From: Streptomyces ambofaciens ATCC 23877 | GTDB taxonomy: Bacteria; Actinomycetota; Actinomycetes; Streptomycetales; Streptomycetaceae | Assembly: GCF_001267885.1 (NCBI RefSeq) | Contig: NZ_CP012382.1 | Location: 3,831,001-3,895,000, forward strand | Length of the DNA: 64,000 bases | Direction: 5' to 3' | Part shown: positions 51,608 to 60,317 of the stretch, one piece after another | Position numbering within the stretch: the stretch's first letter is position 1 | How the letters are laid out: each line of letters starts with the position of its first letter | The notes under the pieces: generated by a model | What the model saw: only the letters and a program-made list of their open reading frames with translations | What the model was told of the DNA's origin: nothing | The model's database searches: none | Program-made: the position numbers and the translations under genes

Positions 51608-52039
51608 ATGCGGCTCGCCCTGGCCGAGGCCGGACGGGCGGCGCGGGACGGGGACGTCCCCGTGGGCGCCGTGGTGCTGGCGCCGGACGGCCGGACCGTG
51701 CTGGCGGCCGGGCACAACGAACGCGAGGCCACCGGCGACCCCACCGCCCACGCCGAGGTCCTCGCCGTCCGGCGGGCCGCCGCGGCGGCGGGCGAGTGGC
51801 GGCTGTCCGGCTGCACGCTCGTCGTCACCCTGGAGCCGTGCACGATGTGCGCGGGCGCACTGGTGCAGTCCCGCGTGGACCGCGTCGTCTACGGCGCCCG
51901 CGACGACAAGGCGGGCGCGGCCGGATCCCTGTGGGACGTCGTGCGCGACCGGCGGCTCAACCACCGCCCCGAAGTGATCGAGGGCGTCCTGGCCGACGAG
52001 TGCGCCCGGCTGCTCACGGACTTCTTCCGCGACCGCTGA
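51608..52039 (+). CDS. tadA: tRNA adenosine-34 deaminase TadA
   Basis: 143 residues from ATG 51608; the frame is open back to 51495 but offers no ATG or GTG. Zinc and catalytic motifs are [12 protein letters not shown] (His-Ala-Glu) and [14 protein letters not shown] (PCxxC). Converts the wobble adenosine of tRNA-Arg(ACG) to inosine. Follows the associated gene with a 113-bp gap. Confidence 0.95.
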   Translation: MRLALAEAGRAARDGDVPVGAVVLAPDGRTVLAAGHNEREATGDPTAHAEVLAVRRAAAAAGEWRLSGCTLVVTLEPCTMCAGALVQSRVDRVVYGARDDKAGAAGSLWDVVRDRRLNHRPEVIEGVLADECARLLTDFFRDR

Positions 52040-52094
52040 CGCCCGCCGGATTCCGATTTCGGAGCACGCCGCACCGTGCTGTAAGGTCTCTCTC

Positions 52095-52179
52095 GGTAGC
52101 GTGTCCGAGCGGCCGAAGGAGCTCGCCTCGAAAGCGAGTGTGGCGCAAGTCACCGAGGGTTCAAATCCCTCCGCTACCG
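52095..52179 (+). tRNA. tRNA-Ser (anticodon CGA)
   Basis: Class II tRNA: acceptor GGTAGCG/CGCTACC, anticodon loop CTCGAAA (anticodon CGA at 52129-52131), long variable arm, T loop TTCAAAT, discriminator G. CCA is not encoded. TAAGGT at 52082 is a plausible -10. Confidence 0.95.
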
Positions 52180-52184
52180 CTCTT

Positions 52185-52214
52185 GAAGGGCCCCGTCGAA
52201 AGACGGGGCCCTTC
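52185..52214 (+). terminator. Terminator after tRNA-Ser(CGA)
   Basis: Perfect 13-bp stem GAAGGGCCCCGTC / GACGGGGCCCTTC with loop GAAA. Confidence 0.88.
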
Positions 52215-52266
52215 GTGCGATCATGAGCGATCGAAAGGCGTGCATCAAGGGACAGGGGAGGCCGCG

Positions 52267-52443
52267 GTGGCGGTGAACGCGAAGAAGATCGCCGTCTACG
52301 CACTCGTGGTCTTCGTGCTGTATGTGATCATCACGGACCCGGCGAAGGCCGCCGACTACGTCCAGATAGGTTTCCAGGGCATCTCCGACGCCGCGGGCGC
52401 CGTCGGCGACTTCATGACCTGGGCTGCCAACGGAGGAAAGTGA
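52267..52443 (+). CDS. Small single-helix membrane protein (58 aa)
   Basis: GTG 52267 with GGGGAGG upstream. AVNAKKIAVYALVVFVLYVI gives one membrane helix near the N terminus, then an amphipathic tail (YVQIGFQGISDAAGAVGDFM). A conserved-looking Streptomyces small protein; no function is known. Its stop overlaps the ribosome site/start of the Dabb gene. Confidence 0.7.
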   Translation: MAVNAKKIAVYALVVFVLYVIITDPAKAADYVQIGFQGISDAAGAVGDFMTWAANGGK

Positions 52444-52736
52444 TGATCCGCCACCTGGTGCTGTTCAAGCTCAACGACGGCGTGGAGCGCGACGACCCGC
52501 GCGTCGTGGAGGGCGTCGAGGCCTTCCGGTCGCTCGGCGGCCGGATCGAGGAGCTGCGCTTCTGGGAATGCGCCTGGAACATCAGCGACCGGCCCATCGC
52601 CTACGACTTCGCCATCAACTCCGCCGTGGACGACGCCGACGCCCTCAAGCGCTACCTCGACCATCCCGCGCACCAGGCGGGCGTCGCGCTGTGGCGGGAG
52701 TTCGCCACCTGGGTGATCGCCGACTACGAGTTCTAG
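52443..52736 (+). CDS. Dabb (stress-responsive A/B barrel) family protein
   Basis: 97 residues from ATG 52443 (GGAGG six bases upstream). MIRHLVLFKLNDGVERDDP, FWECAWNISDRPIAYDFAI, and YLDHPAHQAGVALWREF are typical of the dimeric alpha-beta barrel. The ligand or reaction is unknown. Confidence 0.88.
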   Translation: MIRHLVLFKLNDGVERDDPRVVEGVEAFRSLGGRIEELRFWECAWNISDRPIAYDFAINSAVDDADALKRYLDHPAHQAGVALWREFATWVIADYEF

Positions 52737-52760
52737 GGACCTCCGGTACCGCCGTACGGA

Positions 52761-52791
52761 GCGGCCCCGCACCCGACAGGTGCGGGGCCGC
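52761..52791 (+). terminator. Terminator after the Dabb gene
   Basis: Perfect 13-bp stem GCGGCCCCGCACC / GGTGCGGGGCCGC, loop CGACA. Confidence 0.85.
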
Positions 52792-52949
52792 TTCGCGTTC
52801 ACGGCCGTCCGCCTCTTCCGCGCCCCTCTGCGTTCACTCAACACGACGTTATGAGGTGCTTGCACACAGTGCACATGTCTTGTGATGCTATGACCGCTTT
52901 TGACGGATGAGTGACGGAAGAGTTGACAGATCACGAGGTGGAGTTGACC

Positions 52950-53900
52950 GTGCCGGCCAGTACTGCGCCTCAAGCACCGCCCGCACCGCCCGCCCAGGCC
53001 CCGGAGCCCGCCGCACCGCCCGCCCGGGCCCAGGAGTTGCCCGCACCACCCGCCCAGACCTCGGAGCCTCCCACGCCCGCCCAGGCCCCCGAGCCGCCCT
53101 CGCCGGAGCCCCCGCAGGAGCCCTCGCCGCAGCGCAGCCGGGGCGCCGACACCCGGGCGCTGACCCAGGTGCTCTTCGGTCAGCTGAAGGGCCTGACGCC
53201 GGGCACTCCGGAGCACGACCGGGTACGGGCGGCGCTCATCGAGGCCAACCTCCCGCTGGTGCGCTACGCCGCCGCCCGCTTCCGCTCCCGCAACGAGCCG
53301 ATGGAGGACGTCGTCCAGGTCGGCACCATCGGGCTCATCAACGCCATCGACCGCTTCGACCCGGAACGGGGCGTGCAGTTCCCCACGTTCGCGATGCCGA
53401 CCGTCGTCGGCGAGATCAAGCGGTACTTCCGCGACAACGTCCGCACGGTGCACGTACCGCGCCGGCTGCACGAGCTGTGGGTGCAGGTCAACAGCGCCAC
53501 CGAGGACCTCACCACCGCCTTCGGGCGCTCCCCGACGACCGCCGAGATCGCCGAGCGGCTGCGCATCAGCGAGGAGGAGGTGCTGTCCTGCATCGAGGCG
53601 GGACGGTCCTACCACGCCACCTCGCTGGAGGCCGCCCAGGAGGGCGACGGGCTGCCCGGACTGCTCGACCGGCTCGGCTACGAGGACCCCGCCCTCGACG
53701 GCGTCGAACACCGCGACCTGGTCCGGCACCTGCTCGTCCAGCTCCCCGAACGCGAACAGCGCATCCTGCTGCTGCGCTACTACAGCAACCTCACCCAGTC
53801 GCAGATCAGCGCGGAACTCGGCGTCTCCCAGATGCACGTCTCCCGGCTGCTGGCGCGCAGTTTCCAGCGGTTGAGGTCGGCGAACCGGATCGAGGCGTAG
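52950..53900 (+). CDS. sigF: RNA polymerase sigma factor SigF (SigB/F/G family)
   Basis: About 316 residues from the GTG at 52950, which has AGGTGGAG at good spacing; a GTG at 52911 would give 329. Residues 1-60 are a Pro/Ala-rich extension. Region 2: [59 protein letters not shown]. Region 4: [20 protein letters not shown]. In Streptomyces SigF is needed for late spore maturation. It is followed 292 bp later by its paralogue sigN. Confidence 0.9.
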   Translation: MPASTAPQAPPAPPAQAPEPAAPPARAQELPAPPAQTSEPPTPAQAPEPPSPEPPQEPSPQRSRGADTRALTQVLFGQLKGLTPGTPEHDRVRAALIEANLPLVRYAAARFRSRNEPMEDVVQVGTIGLINAIDRFDPERGVQFPTFAMPTVVGEIKRYFRDNVRTVHVPRRLHELWVQVNSATEDLTTAFGRSPTTAEIAERLRISEEEVLSCIEAGRSYHATSLEAAQEGDGLPGLLDRLGYEDPALDGVEHRDLVRHLLVQLPEREQRILLLRYYSNLTQSQISAELGVSQMHVSRLLARSFQRLRSANRIEA

Positions 53901-54009
53901 TCTCGAAAGCGCCTCGACGCACAATCGAAGGCGCGAGCGACGGGTCACCGTGACGAGCGAATCGCTCACCAGGGACGTTGTGGGCGGAATCGAGCCGAAA
54001 GGCCGTCAG

Positions 54010-54032
54010 ACCCCCTGTTTCCAGGGGGTTTT
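54010..54032 (+). terminator. Terminator after sigF
   Basis: ACCCCCTG-TTTC-CAGGGGGT followed by TTT. Confidence 0.75.
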
Positions 54033-54192
54033 CGCGTCTTGGATGTCGACATGTCACTACAGCGCGTTGCCGACATGTGACATTCTGCCGGAGACGCGTT
54101 TGCCGGAGCTCCGGCTCCGGTATTCAGGTGAAGGCTGCGTTCCCGGCGTGGGAGCGTGTGCCGCGACCGTCCCGCGACCCAAAGGGGGTGGC

Positions 54193-55131
54193 ATGTCCGC
54201 AGACCAGGGCAGCTCGAAGGTGCTCGCGCTCGCGGAGAGCGAGACCGCGCCCGACACGATCGAGGCACTCGGCCCCGTCGGCCCCATCGACTCCGTCGAT
54301 GACGTGCAGGCCGTCGAAGCCGTACCGACCCTCGACGCCGTGCCGGCCCAGGCCCTTCCGGCCCCGGGGGCCATCGACACCCGCACCCTGTCCCGCTCCC
54401 TGTTCCTGCGGCTCGCCGCCCTCGACGAGAACAGCCCCGAACGTGCCTACGTCCGGGACACCCTGATCGAGCTCAACCTCCCGCTGGTGCGTTACGCCGC
54501 CGCGCGCTTCCGCTCCCGCAACGAGCCGATGGAGGACATCGTCCAGGTCGGCACCATCGGCCTGATCAAGGCGATCGACCGCTTCGACTGCGAACGGGGT
54601 GTGGAGTTCCCGACGTTCGCGATGCCGACGGTGGTCGGCGAGATCAAGCGGTTCTTCCGCGACACCTCGTGGTCGGTGCGCGTGCCGCGCCGCCTCCAGG
54701 AGCTGCGCCTGGCCCTGACGAAGGCCAGCGACGACCTCTCCCAGAAGCTGGACCGCTCCCCGACCGTCGGCGAGCTGGCCACCGTGCTGGGCGTGTCCGA
54801 GGAGGACGTCGTCGACGGCCTCGCGGTGGGCAACGCCTACACCGCCTCCTCATTGGACTCACCGGCCCCGGAGGACGACGGCGGCGAGGGCTCGCTGGCG
54901 GACCGCCTCGGCTACGAGGACACGGCCCTGGAGGGCGTGGAGTACCGCGAGTCCCTCAAGCCGCTGCTGGCCAAGCTGCCGCCCCGGGAGCGGCGGATCA
55001 TCATGCTGCGCTTCTTCGCCAACATGACCCAGTCGCAGATCGGCGAGGAGGTCGGCATCTCGCAGATGCACGTCTCCCGGCTGCTGACCCGCACCCTGGC
55101 GCAGCTGCGCGAGGGCCTGATCTCGGACTGA
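54193..55131 (+). CDS. sigN: RNA polymerase sigma factor SigN (SigB/F/G family)
   Basis: About 312 residues from ATG 54193; in-frame starts upstream read through the terminator region and are unlikely. Same family and layout as sig[62 protein letters not shown] 60-residue N-terminal extension rich in Ala/Val/Asp differs from sigF. SigN of S. coelicolor acts in the subapical aerial cells as I recall. Upstream at 54045-54075 are two GACATGTCAC/GACATGTGAC repeats that may bind a regulator. Confidence 0.88.
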   Translation: MSADQGSSKVLALAESETAPDTIEALGPVGPIDSVDDVQAVEAVPTLDAVPAQALPAPGAIDTRTLSRSLFLRLAALDENSPERAYVRDTLIELNLPLVRYAAARFRSRNEPMEDIVQVGTIGLIKAIDRFDCERGVEFPTFAMPTVVGEIKRFFRDTSWSVRVPRRLQELRLALTKASDDLSQKLDRSPTVGELATVLGVSEEDVVDGLAVGNAYTASSLDSPAPEDDGGEGSLADRLGYEDTALEGVEYRESLKPLLAKLPPRERRIIMLRFFANMTQSQIGEEVGISQMHVSRLLTRTLAQLREGLISD

Positions 55132-55150
55132 GTCCGGCTCGGACAGGACG

Positions 55151-55189
55151 GCGACCGCCGCGGCACCTCGGGGGTGCCGCGGCGGTCGC
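55151..55189. terminator. Hairpin between sigN and the small minus-strand gene
   Basis: Long perfect stem GCGACCGCCGCGGCACC / GGTGCCGCGGCGGTCGC with loop TCGGG; serves both converging genes. Confidence 0.85.
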
Positions 55190-55220
55190 CGTCGTCCGTG
55201 GGTACCTCTCCGCGCCGGCC

Positions 55221-55418
55221 CTACGACAGCGCCAGCCAGGCCACGGCCGCGACGATCACCACGGCGGCCACGATGCCGGCGATCAGGCCGATGCGGGGTC
55301 CGGAGGAGGCTGCCGGGGCCGCCTGCCGGGTCTGGGGGGCGTCGTCGACGAACGCGCGGAACATCTGGGTGCTGCCTGCGGGGTCGTAATTGCCCTGGGG
55401 GCCCTGGTTGTTAGCCAT
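55221..55418 (-). CDS. Small C-tail-anchored protein (65 aa)
   Basis: From ATG 55418: ANNQGPQGNYDPAGSTQMFR, FVDDAPQTRQAAPAASS, then a C-terminal helix IGLIAGIVAAVVIVAAVAWL. A soluble N terminus with a tail anchor. A TAGTGT -10 lies eight bases before the ATG with no ribosome site, suggesting a leaderless message. Function unknown. Confidence 0.7.
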   Translation of the reverse strand: MANNQGPQGNYDPAGSTQMFRAFVDDAPQTRQAAPAASSGPRIGLIAGIVAAVVIVAAVAWLALS

Positions 55419-55564
55419 GGGCCGAGACACTAGCGAATCCGCGGATGCGGCCCAAGTGCGGGGCTCCCGCGCCACCTCCCCGCCGTTCACCGTTCGCCAC
55501 CTGCACGTTTACGTTCGCAATACTTGCCTTTGCCAACTTTTTATGCCGAGGCGCCCGTTTTTAT

Positions 55565-55606
55565 TTGCCTGTAGCAACCAACCGCTCCTATGGTTGCCCT
55601 AAGCAA
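55565..55606. promoter_or_regulatory. Two MarR-type operators upstream of marR
   Basis: TTGC-cctgt-like palindromes: TTGC-CTGTA-GCAA (55565-55577) and TTGC-CCTAA-GCAA (55594-55606), 29 bp apart centre to centre. A weaker TTGCctttgCCAA lies near 55524. MarR regulators bind such TTGCnnnnnGCAA sites; likely autoregulation and induction of the downstream exporter. Confidence 0.6.
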
Positions 55607-55623
55607 CAAAGCGGGAGGTGCGC

Positions 55624-56124
55624 ATGGCCGAGAGGGCGCAGTACGAGGAGCTGATCCGCCAGTTCAGCGCCTTCGGCGCCGTGAAACGGGAGATGAGCCG
55701 GATCCTGCCGGCCGAGTGCCCCGGCGGTTCCGCCGCCGTGCTGACACTGCTCGGCCGCCATGGCGACATGCGCATGAGCAAGCTCGCGGAGCTGCTCGCC
55801 GTGGACATGTCGGTGACCAGCCGCCACGTCGCGCACATCGCCGACCGGGGCTGGATCGAACGCTCCCCCGACCCGGCGGACAAACGCTCGCGCATCCTGC
55901 GCCTGACGCCCGAGGGCCAGGCCCAGCTGGACGAGCTGTCCGAGCGGACGACGCAGCTGCTGGCCCACCGCCTCAGCGACTGGACCGACGAGGAGGTCGG
56001 CCAGCTCACCCGGCTCATGACCAGGCTGAGGGCGAGCTTCGACGACTGCCGGTCGCCCCAGACACGGGCAGCCGCACCGACCGAGGTCGAGAAGACCACC
56101 CGTACACCCGCGATCACCACGTAA
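55624..56124 (+). CDS. MarR-family transcriptional regulator
   Basis: 166 residues from ATG 55624 (GGGAGG seven bases upstream). MarR winged helix: SAAVLTLLGRHGDMRMSKLA, LLAVDMSVTSRHVAHIADRG, and the wing ERSPDPADKRSRILRLTPEG. It lies 13 bp upstream of the MFS exporter and probably represses it until a drug binds. Confidence 0.93.
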   Translation: MAERAQYEELIRQFSAFGAVKREMSRILPAECPGGSAAVLTLLGRHGDMRMSKLAELLAVDMSVTSRHVAHIADRGWIERSPDPADKRSRILRLTPEGQAQLDELSERTTQLLAHRLSDWTDEEVGQLTRLMTRLRASFDDCRSPQTRAAAPTEVEKTTRTPAITT

Positions 56125-56137
56125 GCAAAGGAAGTCC

Positions 56138-58684
56138 ATGGCAACGACCACACCAGCCGGTGTGCGGGCTCATGCCAAGCACGGGGGAGGCTCCACCGGA
56201 GACGCTCCGATGACGCACCGGCAGATCATGGAAGCGCTGTCCGGGCTGCTGCTCGGCATGTTCTGCGCCATCCTGTCCTCGACCATCGTCACCAACGCAC
56301 TGCCCGAGATCATCGGTGACCTCGGTGGCGGCCAGAGCGCCTACACCTGGGTCGTCACCGCCTCGCTGCTGACGATGACCGCCTCCACCCCGCTGTGGGG
56401 CAAGCTCGCGGACCTGGTCAGCAAGAAGGCCCTGGTCCAGATAGCCCTGATCGTCTACGTCATCGGCTCCGTCGTGGCCGGTCTGTCGCAGAACCCCGCG
56501 ATGCTGATCACCGCGCGGGCCATCCAGGGCCTGGGCGCCGGCGGTCTGTCCGCCCTGGCGCAGATCATCATGGCCGCGATGATCTCCCCGCGCGAGCGCG
56601 GGCGCTACTCCGGCTACCTGGGCGCCACCTTCGCGGTCGCGACCGTCGGCGGTCCGCTGCTCGGCGGCGTCATCACCGACACCAGCTGGCTCGGCTGGCG
56701 CTGGTGCCTCTACGTCGGCGTGCCCTTCGCGATCCTCGCGCTGATCGTCCTGCAGAAGACGCTGCACCTGCCCGTGGTCAAGCGGAAGGTCAAGGTCGAC
56801 TGGGCCGGCGCCTTCTTCGTCACCGCGGCCGTCTGCCTGCTGCTCGTCTGGGTGACCTTCGCGGACGACAAGTACGACTGGATGTCCTGGCAGACCGGCG
56901 CCATGGTCGGCGGCGCGATCGTCCTGACGCTGCTCTTCCTGCTCGTCGAGTCGAAGGCCAGCGAGCCGATCATCCCGCTGCGCCTGTTCCGCAACCGCAC
57001 CATCACGCTGGCCTCGCTGGCCTCGCTGTTCGTCGGTATCGCGATGTTCGCGGGCACCGTCTACTTCAGCCAGTACTTCCAGCTGGCCCGGGACAAGTCC
57101 CCGACCATGTCGGGCGTCATGACCATCCCGATGATCGGCGGCCTGTTCGTCTCGTCCACGGTCTCCGGTCAGATCATCACCAAGACCGGCAAGTGGAAGG
57201 GCTGGCTGCTGGCCGGCGGTGTGCTGCTGACGGCGGGCCTCGGCCTGCTCGGCACCATGCGCTACGACACCCCCTACTGGCACATCGGGATCTACATGGC
57301 GCTGATGGGCCTCGGCGTCGGCATGATGATGCAGAACCTGGTCCTGTGCACGCAGAACCAGGTGGCCCCGAGCGACCTGGGTGCGGCCTCCTCGGTCGTG
57401 ACCTTCTTCCGGTCCCTCGGCGGCGCGGTGGGCGTCTCGGTGCTCGGCTCCGTGATGTCGACCCGGATCAGCCACTACGCCTCGGACACCATCGGCTCGC
57501 TCAGCCCGCAGGAGCAGGCGGCGGCCGCCAAGGCCTCCGGCGGCGGCTCGATCCCCGACATGGACCTGCTGCCCCACGGCATCCGCGAGTGGCTGGAGAG
57601 CGCCTACGGCCACGGCATCGCCGACATCTTCCTGATCGTCGCCCCGATCGCCCTGCTGGCGTTCCTCGTCACCCTCTTCATCAAGGAGGTCCCGTTGCGC
57701 ACCTCCGGCGCGCTCGCCCAGGCCGCCGAGGCCACCACCGGCACCGCCTCCCCGGCGGCTCCCGCCCCGGCCGAGGCCACCCGGGTCGCCGACGAGCCGG
57801 TTCCGGCCGGTGTGACGGCCGCCGTGTCGTCCACCGACCCGGGCACCCGGCCCGAGGCCACGCAGCGACTCGCCGCCGTCGCCACGGCGACCGGCTCCGG
57901 TGAGCCGCAGGCGCCCGTCTCCGGCGGCATCGCGGTCCGCGGCTTCGTCCGCGGCGCCGAGTCCGCCCCGGTCCCGCAGGCCGCCGTCACGCTGATCTCG
58001 CTGGCGGGCCGGCAGCTGGGGCGCTCGGTCGCCCAGGCCGACGGCTCCTACGGGATCGACGCGCCGAGCGCGGGTTCGTACGTCCTGATCGCCTCCGCCG
58101 ACGGCTTCCAGCCGCAGGCCTCGACGATCGTCGTGAACGACGAGCCGGTCGCCTACGACATCCTGCTCAGCGGCACCAGCGGCCTGAACGGCCTGGTCCG
58201 GGCCGTGGAGAACGGGCTGCCGGTCAAGGACGCCATGGTGATCGTGACCGACGTGCGCGGGGACCTGCTGGCCACCGCCGCCACCGGTGAGCAGGGCGAG
58301 TTCTCCTTCGCCGAGCTGGTGCCCGGCACGGTGACCGTCGCGGTCAACGCCGCCGGCTACCGGCCGCGCGCGCTGCCCGTCGAGGTGGGCGGCACCGGCG
58401 TCACCCGGGTCGAGGTCGACCTCCAGGCCGGGGCGCAGGTCCAGGGTGTCGTGCGGGCGCCGCACGGTCCGCTGGCCGACGCCCGCGTCACCCTGGTCGA
58501 CGCCGCGGGCAACGTGGTCGGCACGGCCACCACCGGTGCGGACGGGGCGTACGCCTTCACCGACCTGGACGCCGGTGAGTACACCGTCATCGCGACCGGC
58601 TACCCGCCGGTGGCGACGGCCCTGACGGTCGCCGGCCCGGGTGCCGACGGCCACGACATCGAGCTCGCCCACCCCGGCGAGTAG
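56138..58684 (+). CDS. EmrB/QacA-type MFS exporter fused to carboxypeptidase-regulatory-like domains
   Basis: 848 residues. Residues 30-535 form a 14-helix DHA2 drug:proton antiporter, with LTARAIQGLGAGG-like motif C region (ITARAIQGLGAGGLSALAQI) and GRYSGYLGATFAVATVGGPL. Residues 540-600 are an Ala/Pro/Thr linker. Residues 605-845 are three beta-sandwich repeats of the carboxypeptidase regulatory-like type (AVTLISLAGRQLGRSVAQAD, AMVIVTDVRGDLLATAATGE, ARVTLVDAAGNVVGTATTGA). The fused C-terminal part is unusual for an MFS protein and probably projects on one face of the membrane. MarR-controlled; substrate unknown. Confidence 0.9.
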   Translation: MATTTPAGVRAHAKHGGGSTGDAPMTHRQIMEALSGLLLGMFCAILSSTIVTNALPEIIGDLGGGQSAYTWVVTASLLTMTASTPLWGKLADLVSKKALVQIALIVYVIGSVVAGLSQNPAMLITARAIQGLGAGGLSALAQIIMAAMISPRERGRYSGYLGATFAVATVGGPLLGGVITDTSWLGWRWCLYVGVPFAILALIVLQKTLHLPVVKRKVKVDWAGAFFVTAAVCLLLVWVTFADDKYDWMSWQTGAMVGGAIVLTLLFLLVESKASEPIIPLRLFRNRTITLASLASLFVGIAMFAGTVYFSQYFQLARDKSPTMSGVMTIPMIGGLFVSSTVSGQIITKTGKWKGWLLAGGVLLTAGLGLLGTMRYDTPYWHIGIYMALMGLGVGMMMQNLVLCTQNQVAPSDLGAASSVVTFFRSLGGAVGVSVLGSVMSTRISHYASDTIGSLSPQEQAAAAKASGGGSIPDMDLLPHGIREWLESAYGHGIADIFLIVAPIALLAFLVTLFIKEVPLRTSGALAQAAEATTGTASPAAPAPAEATRVADEPVPAGVTAAVSSTDPGTRPEATQRLAAVATATGSGEPQAPVSGGIAVRGFVRGAESAPVPQAAVTLISLAGRQLGRSVAQADGSYGIDAPSAGSYVLIASADGFQPQASTIVVNDEPVAYDILLSGTSGLNGLVRAVENGLPVKDAMVIVTDVRGDLLATAATGEQGEFSFAELVPGTVTVAVNAAGYRPRALPVEVGGTGVTRVEVDLQAGAQVQGVVRAPHGPLADARVTLVDAAGNVVGTATTGADGAYAFTDLDAGEYTVIATGYPPVATALTVAGPGADGHDIELAHPGE

Positions 58685-58693
58685 CGAGTCCCC

Positions 58694-58752
58694 GGCCCGT
58701 GGTGGCGTGCGCGCTCTGAGCGGAGGTGCGCCCGCCCACCACGGGCCGGTTT
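58694..58752 (+). terminator. Terminator between the MFS exporter and the YceI gene
   Basis: GGCCCGTGGTGG (58694-58705) pairs with CCACCACGGGCC (58736-58747), then GGTTTC. Confidence 0.75.
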
Positions 58753-58793
58753 CTTCACGACCACTTTCTGAGCTTTTGCAGGGAGAAAACGGG

Positions 58794-59615
58794 ATGGGAC
58801 TGACCGCGAGGATCCGAACGCGGGACGGATGGGCCGTGTCGCACGCGGTCGTCACGGTGACCGACATGACCGGCGCACAGGTGCTGCGCGCCGAGGCGGA
58901 CACCGAGGGCGCCGTGCGGGACACCACCCCGCTGACGCCGGGGGCGTACACCGTCATCGTCACGGCCGTCGGCTACGCGCCCGCCGCGTCCAGCGCGATC
59001 GTCACCGCGAGCGGCCGGGCCGAGGTCGGCACCGTGACGCTGGCCCGCCAGGGCGGCACCGAACTGCCGCCGCCCGGGCCGTGGACCGTCGACCCGGCGC
59101 ACTCCAGCGTGGCCGCGGTCGCCCAGCACCTGGGCATCTCCAGCGTGCACGGCCGGTTCACGGACTTCTCGGGCGTGGTCGAGATCGCGCCGGACGACGT
59201 CACCAAGTCCCGGGTGGAGGCGGTGATCCGGGCGGCCTCCATCGACACCGGCAACGGCATGCGCGACACCCACCTGCGCTCCGGCGACTTCCTGGACGTG
59301 GAGCGGTTCCCGGACATCACCTACCGCTCCACGGGAGTGACGCAGGCCGGCCAGGACCGCTGGACCGTCCACGGCGAGCTGGGCCTGCACGGCGTGGTCC
59401 GCCCGGTCGACCTGGACCTGTCGTACCTCGGCACCGGCGCCGACCCGTGGGGCGGCACCCGGGCGGCGTTCCGCGCGACCACGGAACTGCGGCGCGAGGA
59501 CTTCGCCATGAACTACAACCAGGTCCTCCAGGCCGGCATCGCCGCCATCGGCACGACCCTCAGGGTCGAGCTGGACATCCAGGCGGTCCAGGGGGAGTCA
59601 CTGCCGACGGCGTGA
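58794..59615 (+). CDS. YceI-family protein with N-terminal carboxypeptidase-regulatory-like domain
   Basis: 273 residues from ATG 58794 with GGGAG upstream. Residues 1-90: ARIRTRDGWAVSHAVVTVTD, TPLTPGAYTVIVTAVGYAP, the same domain type as in the MFS tail. Residues 98-268: YceI lipid-binding beta barrel (WTVDPAHSSVAAVAQHLGIS, GRFTDFSGVVEI, FPDITYRSTG). No signal peptide. It may bind an isoprenoid or other lipid; the shared domain suggests cooperation with the exporter. Its 3' end overlaps the converging GAF-ANTAR gene by 18 bp. Confidence 0.9.
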   Translation: MGLTARIRTRDGWAVSHAVVTVTDMTGAQVLRAEADTEGAVRDTTPLTPGAYTVIVTAVGYAPAASSAIVTASGRAEVGTVTLARQGGTELPPPGPWTVDPAHSSVAAVAQHLGISSVHGRFTDFSGVVEIAPDDVTKSRVEAVIRAASIDTGNGMRDTHLRSGDFLDVERFPDITYRSTGVTQAGQDRWTVHGELGLHGVVRPVDLDLSYLGTGADPWGGTRAAFRATTELRREDFAMNYNQVLQAGIAAIGTTLRVELDIQAVQGESLPTA

Positions 59616-60299
59616 GGCGCCGCCGGACGCCCGGGCGACCAGTTCGTCGCACAGGTCCCGGAGCTTGACGTTGGTGTGCTGCGAGGCCCGCCGCAGTCGC
59701 TCCATGGCGTCGTGCGCGTCGATCCGCTCCCGGGCCATGAGGATGCCGACCGCCTGGTCGATGACGCTGCGGGAGAGCAGGGCGGTGCGCACGTCGGCCG
59801 CCGACGCCTGCTGCCGCTCCAGGCGCAGGGCCTCGTTCACCGCGTCCGCGGCCCGCACCGCGAAGGTGCGGGCCGCTTCGCGTCCCTCGGCCAGCGAACC
59901 CGGCTCCAGGCCGTAGAGGTTGAGCGCGGCTCCCGTCTCGCCCCGGACGGGCAGCGGCAGCGCCAGTACGCAGCGCACGCCGGTGGCCAGCGCGTACTCC
60001 GTGTACGTGGGCCAGCGGGTCTCCGTGGCCAGGTCGGGGGCGTACTGCGGGCACCCCGTCTCGGCGGCGTCCACGCAGGGGCCCGAGCCGTTCTCGTACT
60101 GCCGTAGATCCAGCCCGGCGGGCAGGCCCGAGCTGCCCGCCAGGGTCATCAGCCGGTCGGCGCGGCGCACCGTCACCGAGCACGCGTCCGCGCCGGGTAC
60201 GTGCGCGACCGCGCGGTCGGTCAGGTCACGCAGCAGGGGGTCGAGACCCTGGCTGCGCGCTATGGCCTGGTCCAGCGTGTCGGGGATCTCCGAGGTCAT
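59598..60299 (-). CDS. GAF-ANTAR protein (RNA-binding antiterminator type) 1
   Basis: 233 residues. GAF domain about residues 20-165 (DACSVTVRRADRLMTLAGSS, GVRCVLALPLPVRGETGAAL). ANTAR domain about 172-225 (LLSRSVIDQAVGILMARERI, AMERLRRASQHTNVKLRDLC). ANTAR domains bind paired RNA hairpins and prevent termination; the GAF domain would sense a small ligand. Transcribed just after the second GAF-ANTAR gene (18 bp gap). Confidence 0.9.
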   Translation of the reverse strand: MTSEIPDTLDQAIARSQGLDPLLRDLTDRAVAHVPGADACSVTVRRADRLMTLAGSSGLPAGLDLRQYENGSGPCVDAAETGCPQYAPDLATETRWPTYTEYALATGVRCVLALPLPVRGETGAALNLYGLEPGSLAEGREAARTFAVRAADAVNEALRLERQQASAADVRTALLSRSVIDQAVGILMARERIDAHDAMERLRRASQHTNVKLRDLCDELVARASGGASRRRQ

Positions 60300-60317
60300 G
60301 ACCGTACGGATATCCCC

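Noticed and set aside
54100..54135. SigB/F-type promoter (GTTT...GGTATT) upstream of sigN
   Set aside because: Spacing and -10 match the consensus only loosely and the area is locally palindromic; not strong enough to list as a feature.
56114..58963. 949-codon minus-strand open frame antisense to the MFS gene
   Set aside because: Gly/Asp/Arg-rich without any domain; the plus-strand MFS protein has clear helices and motifs.
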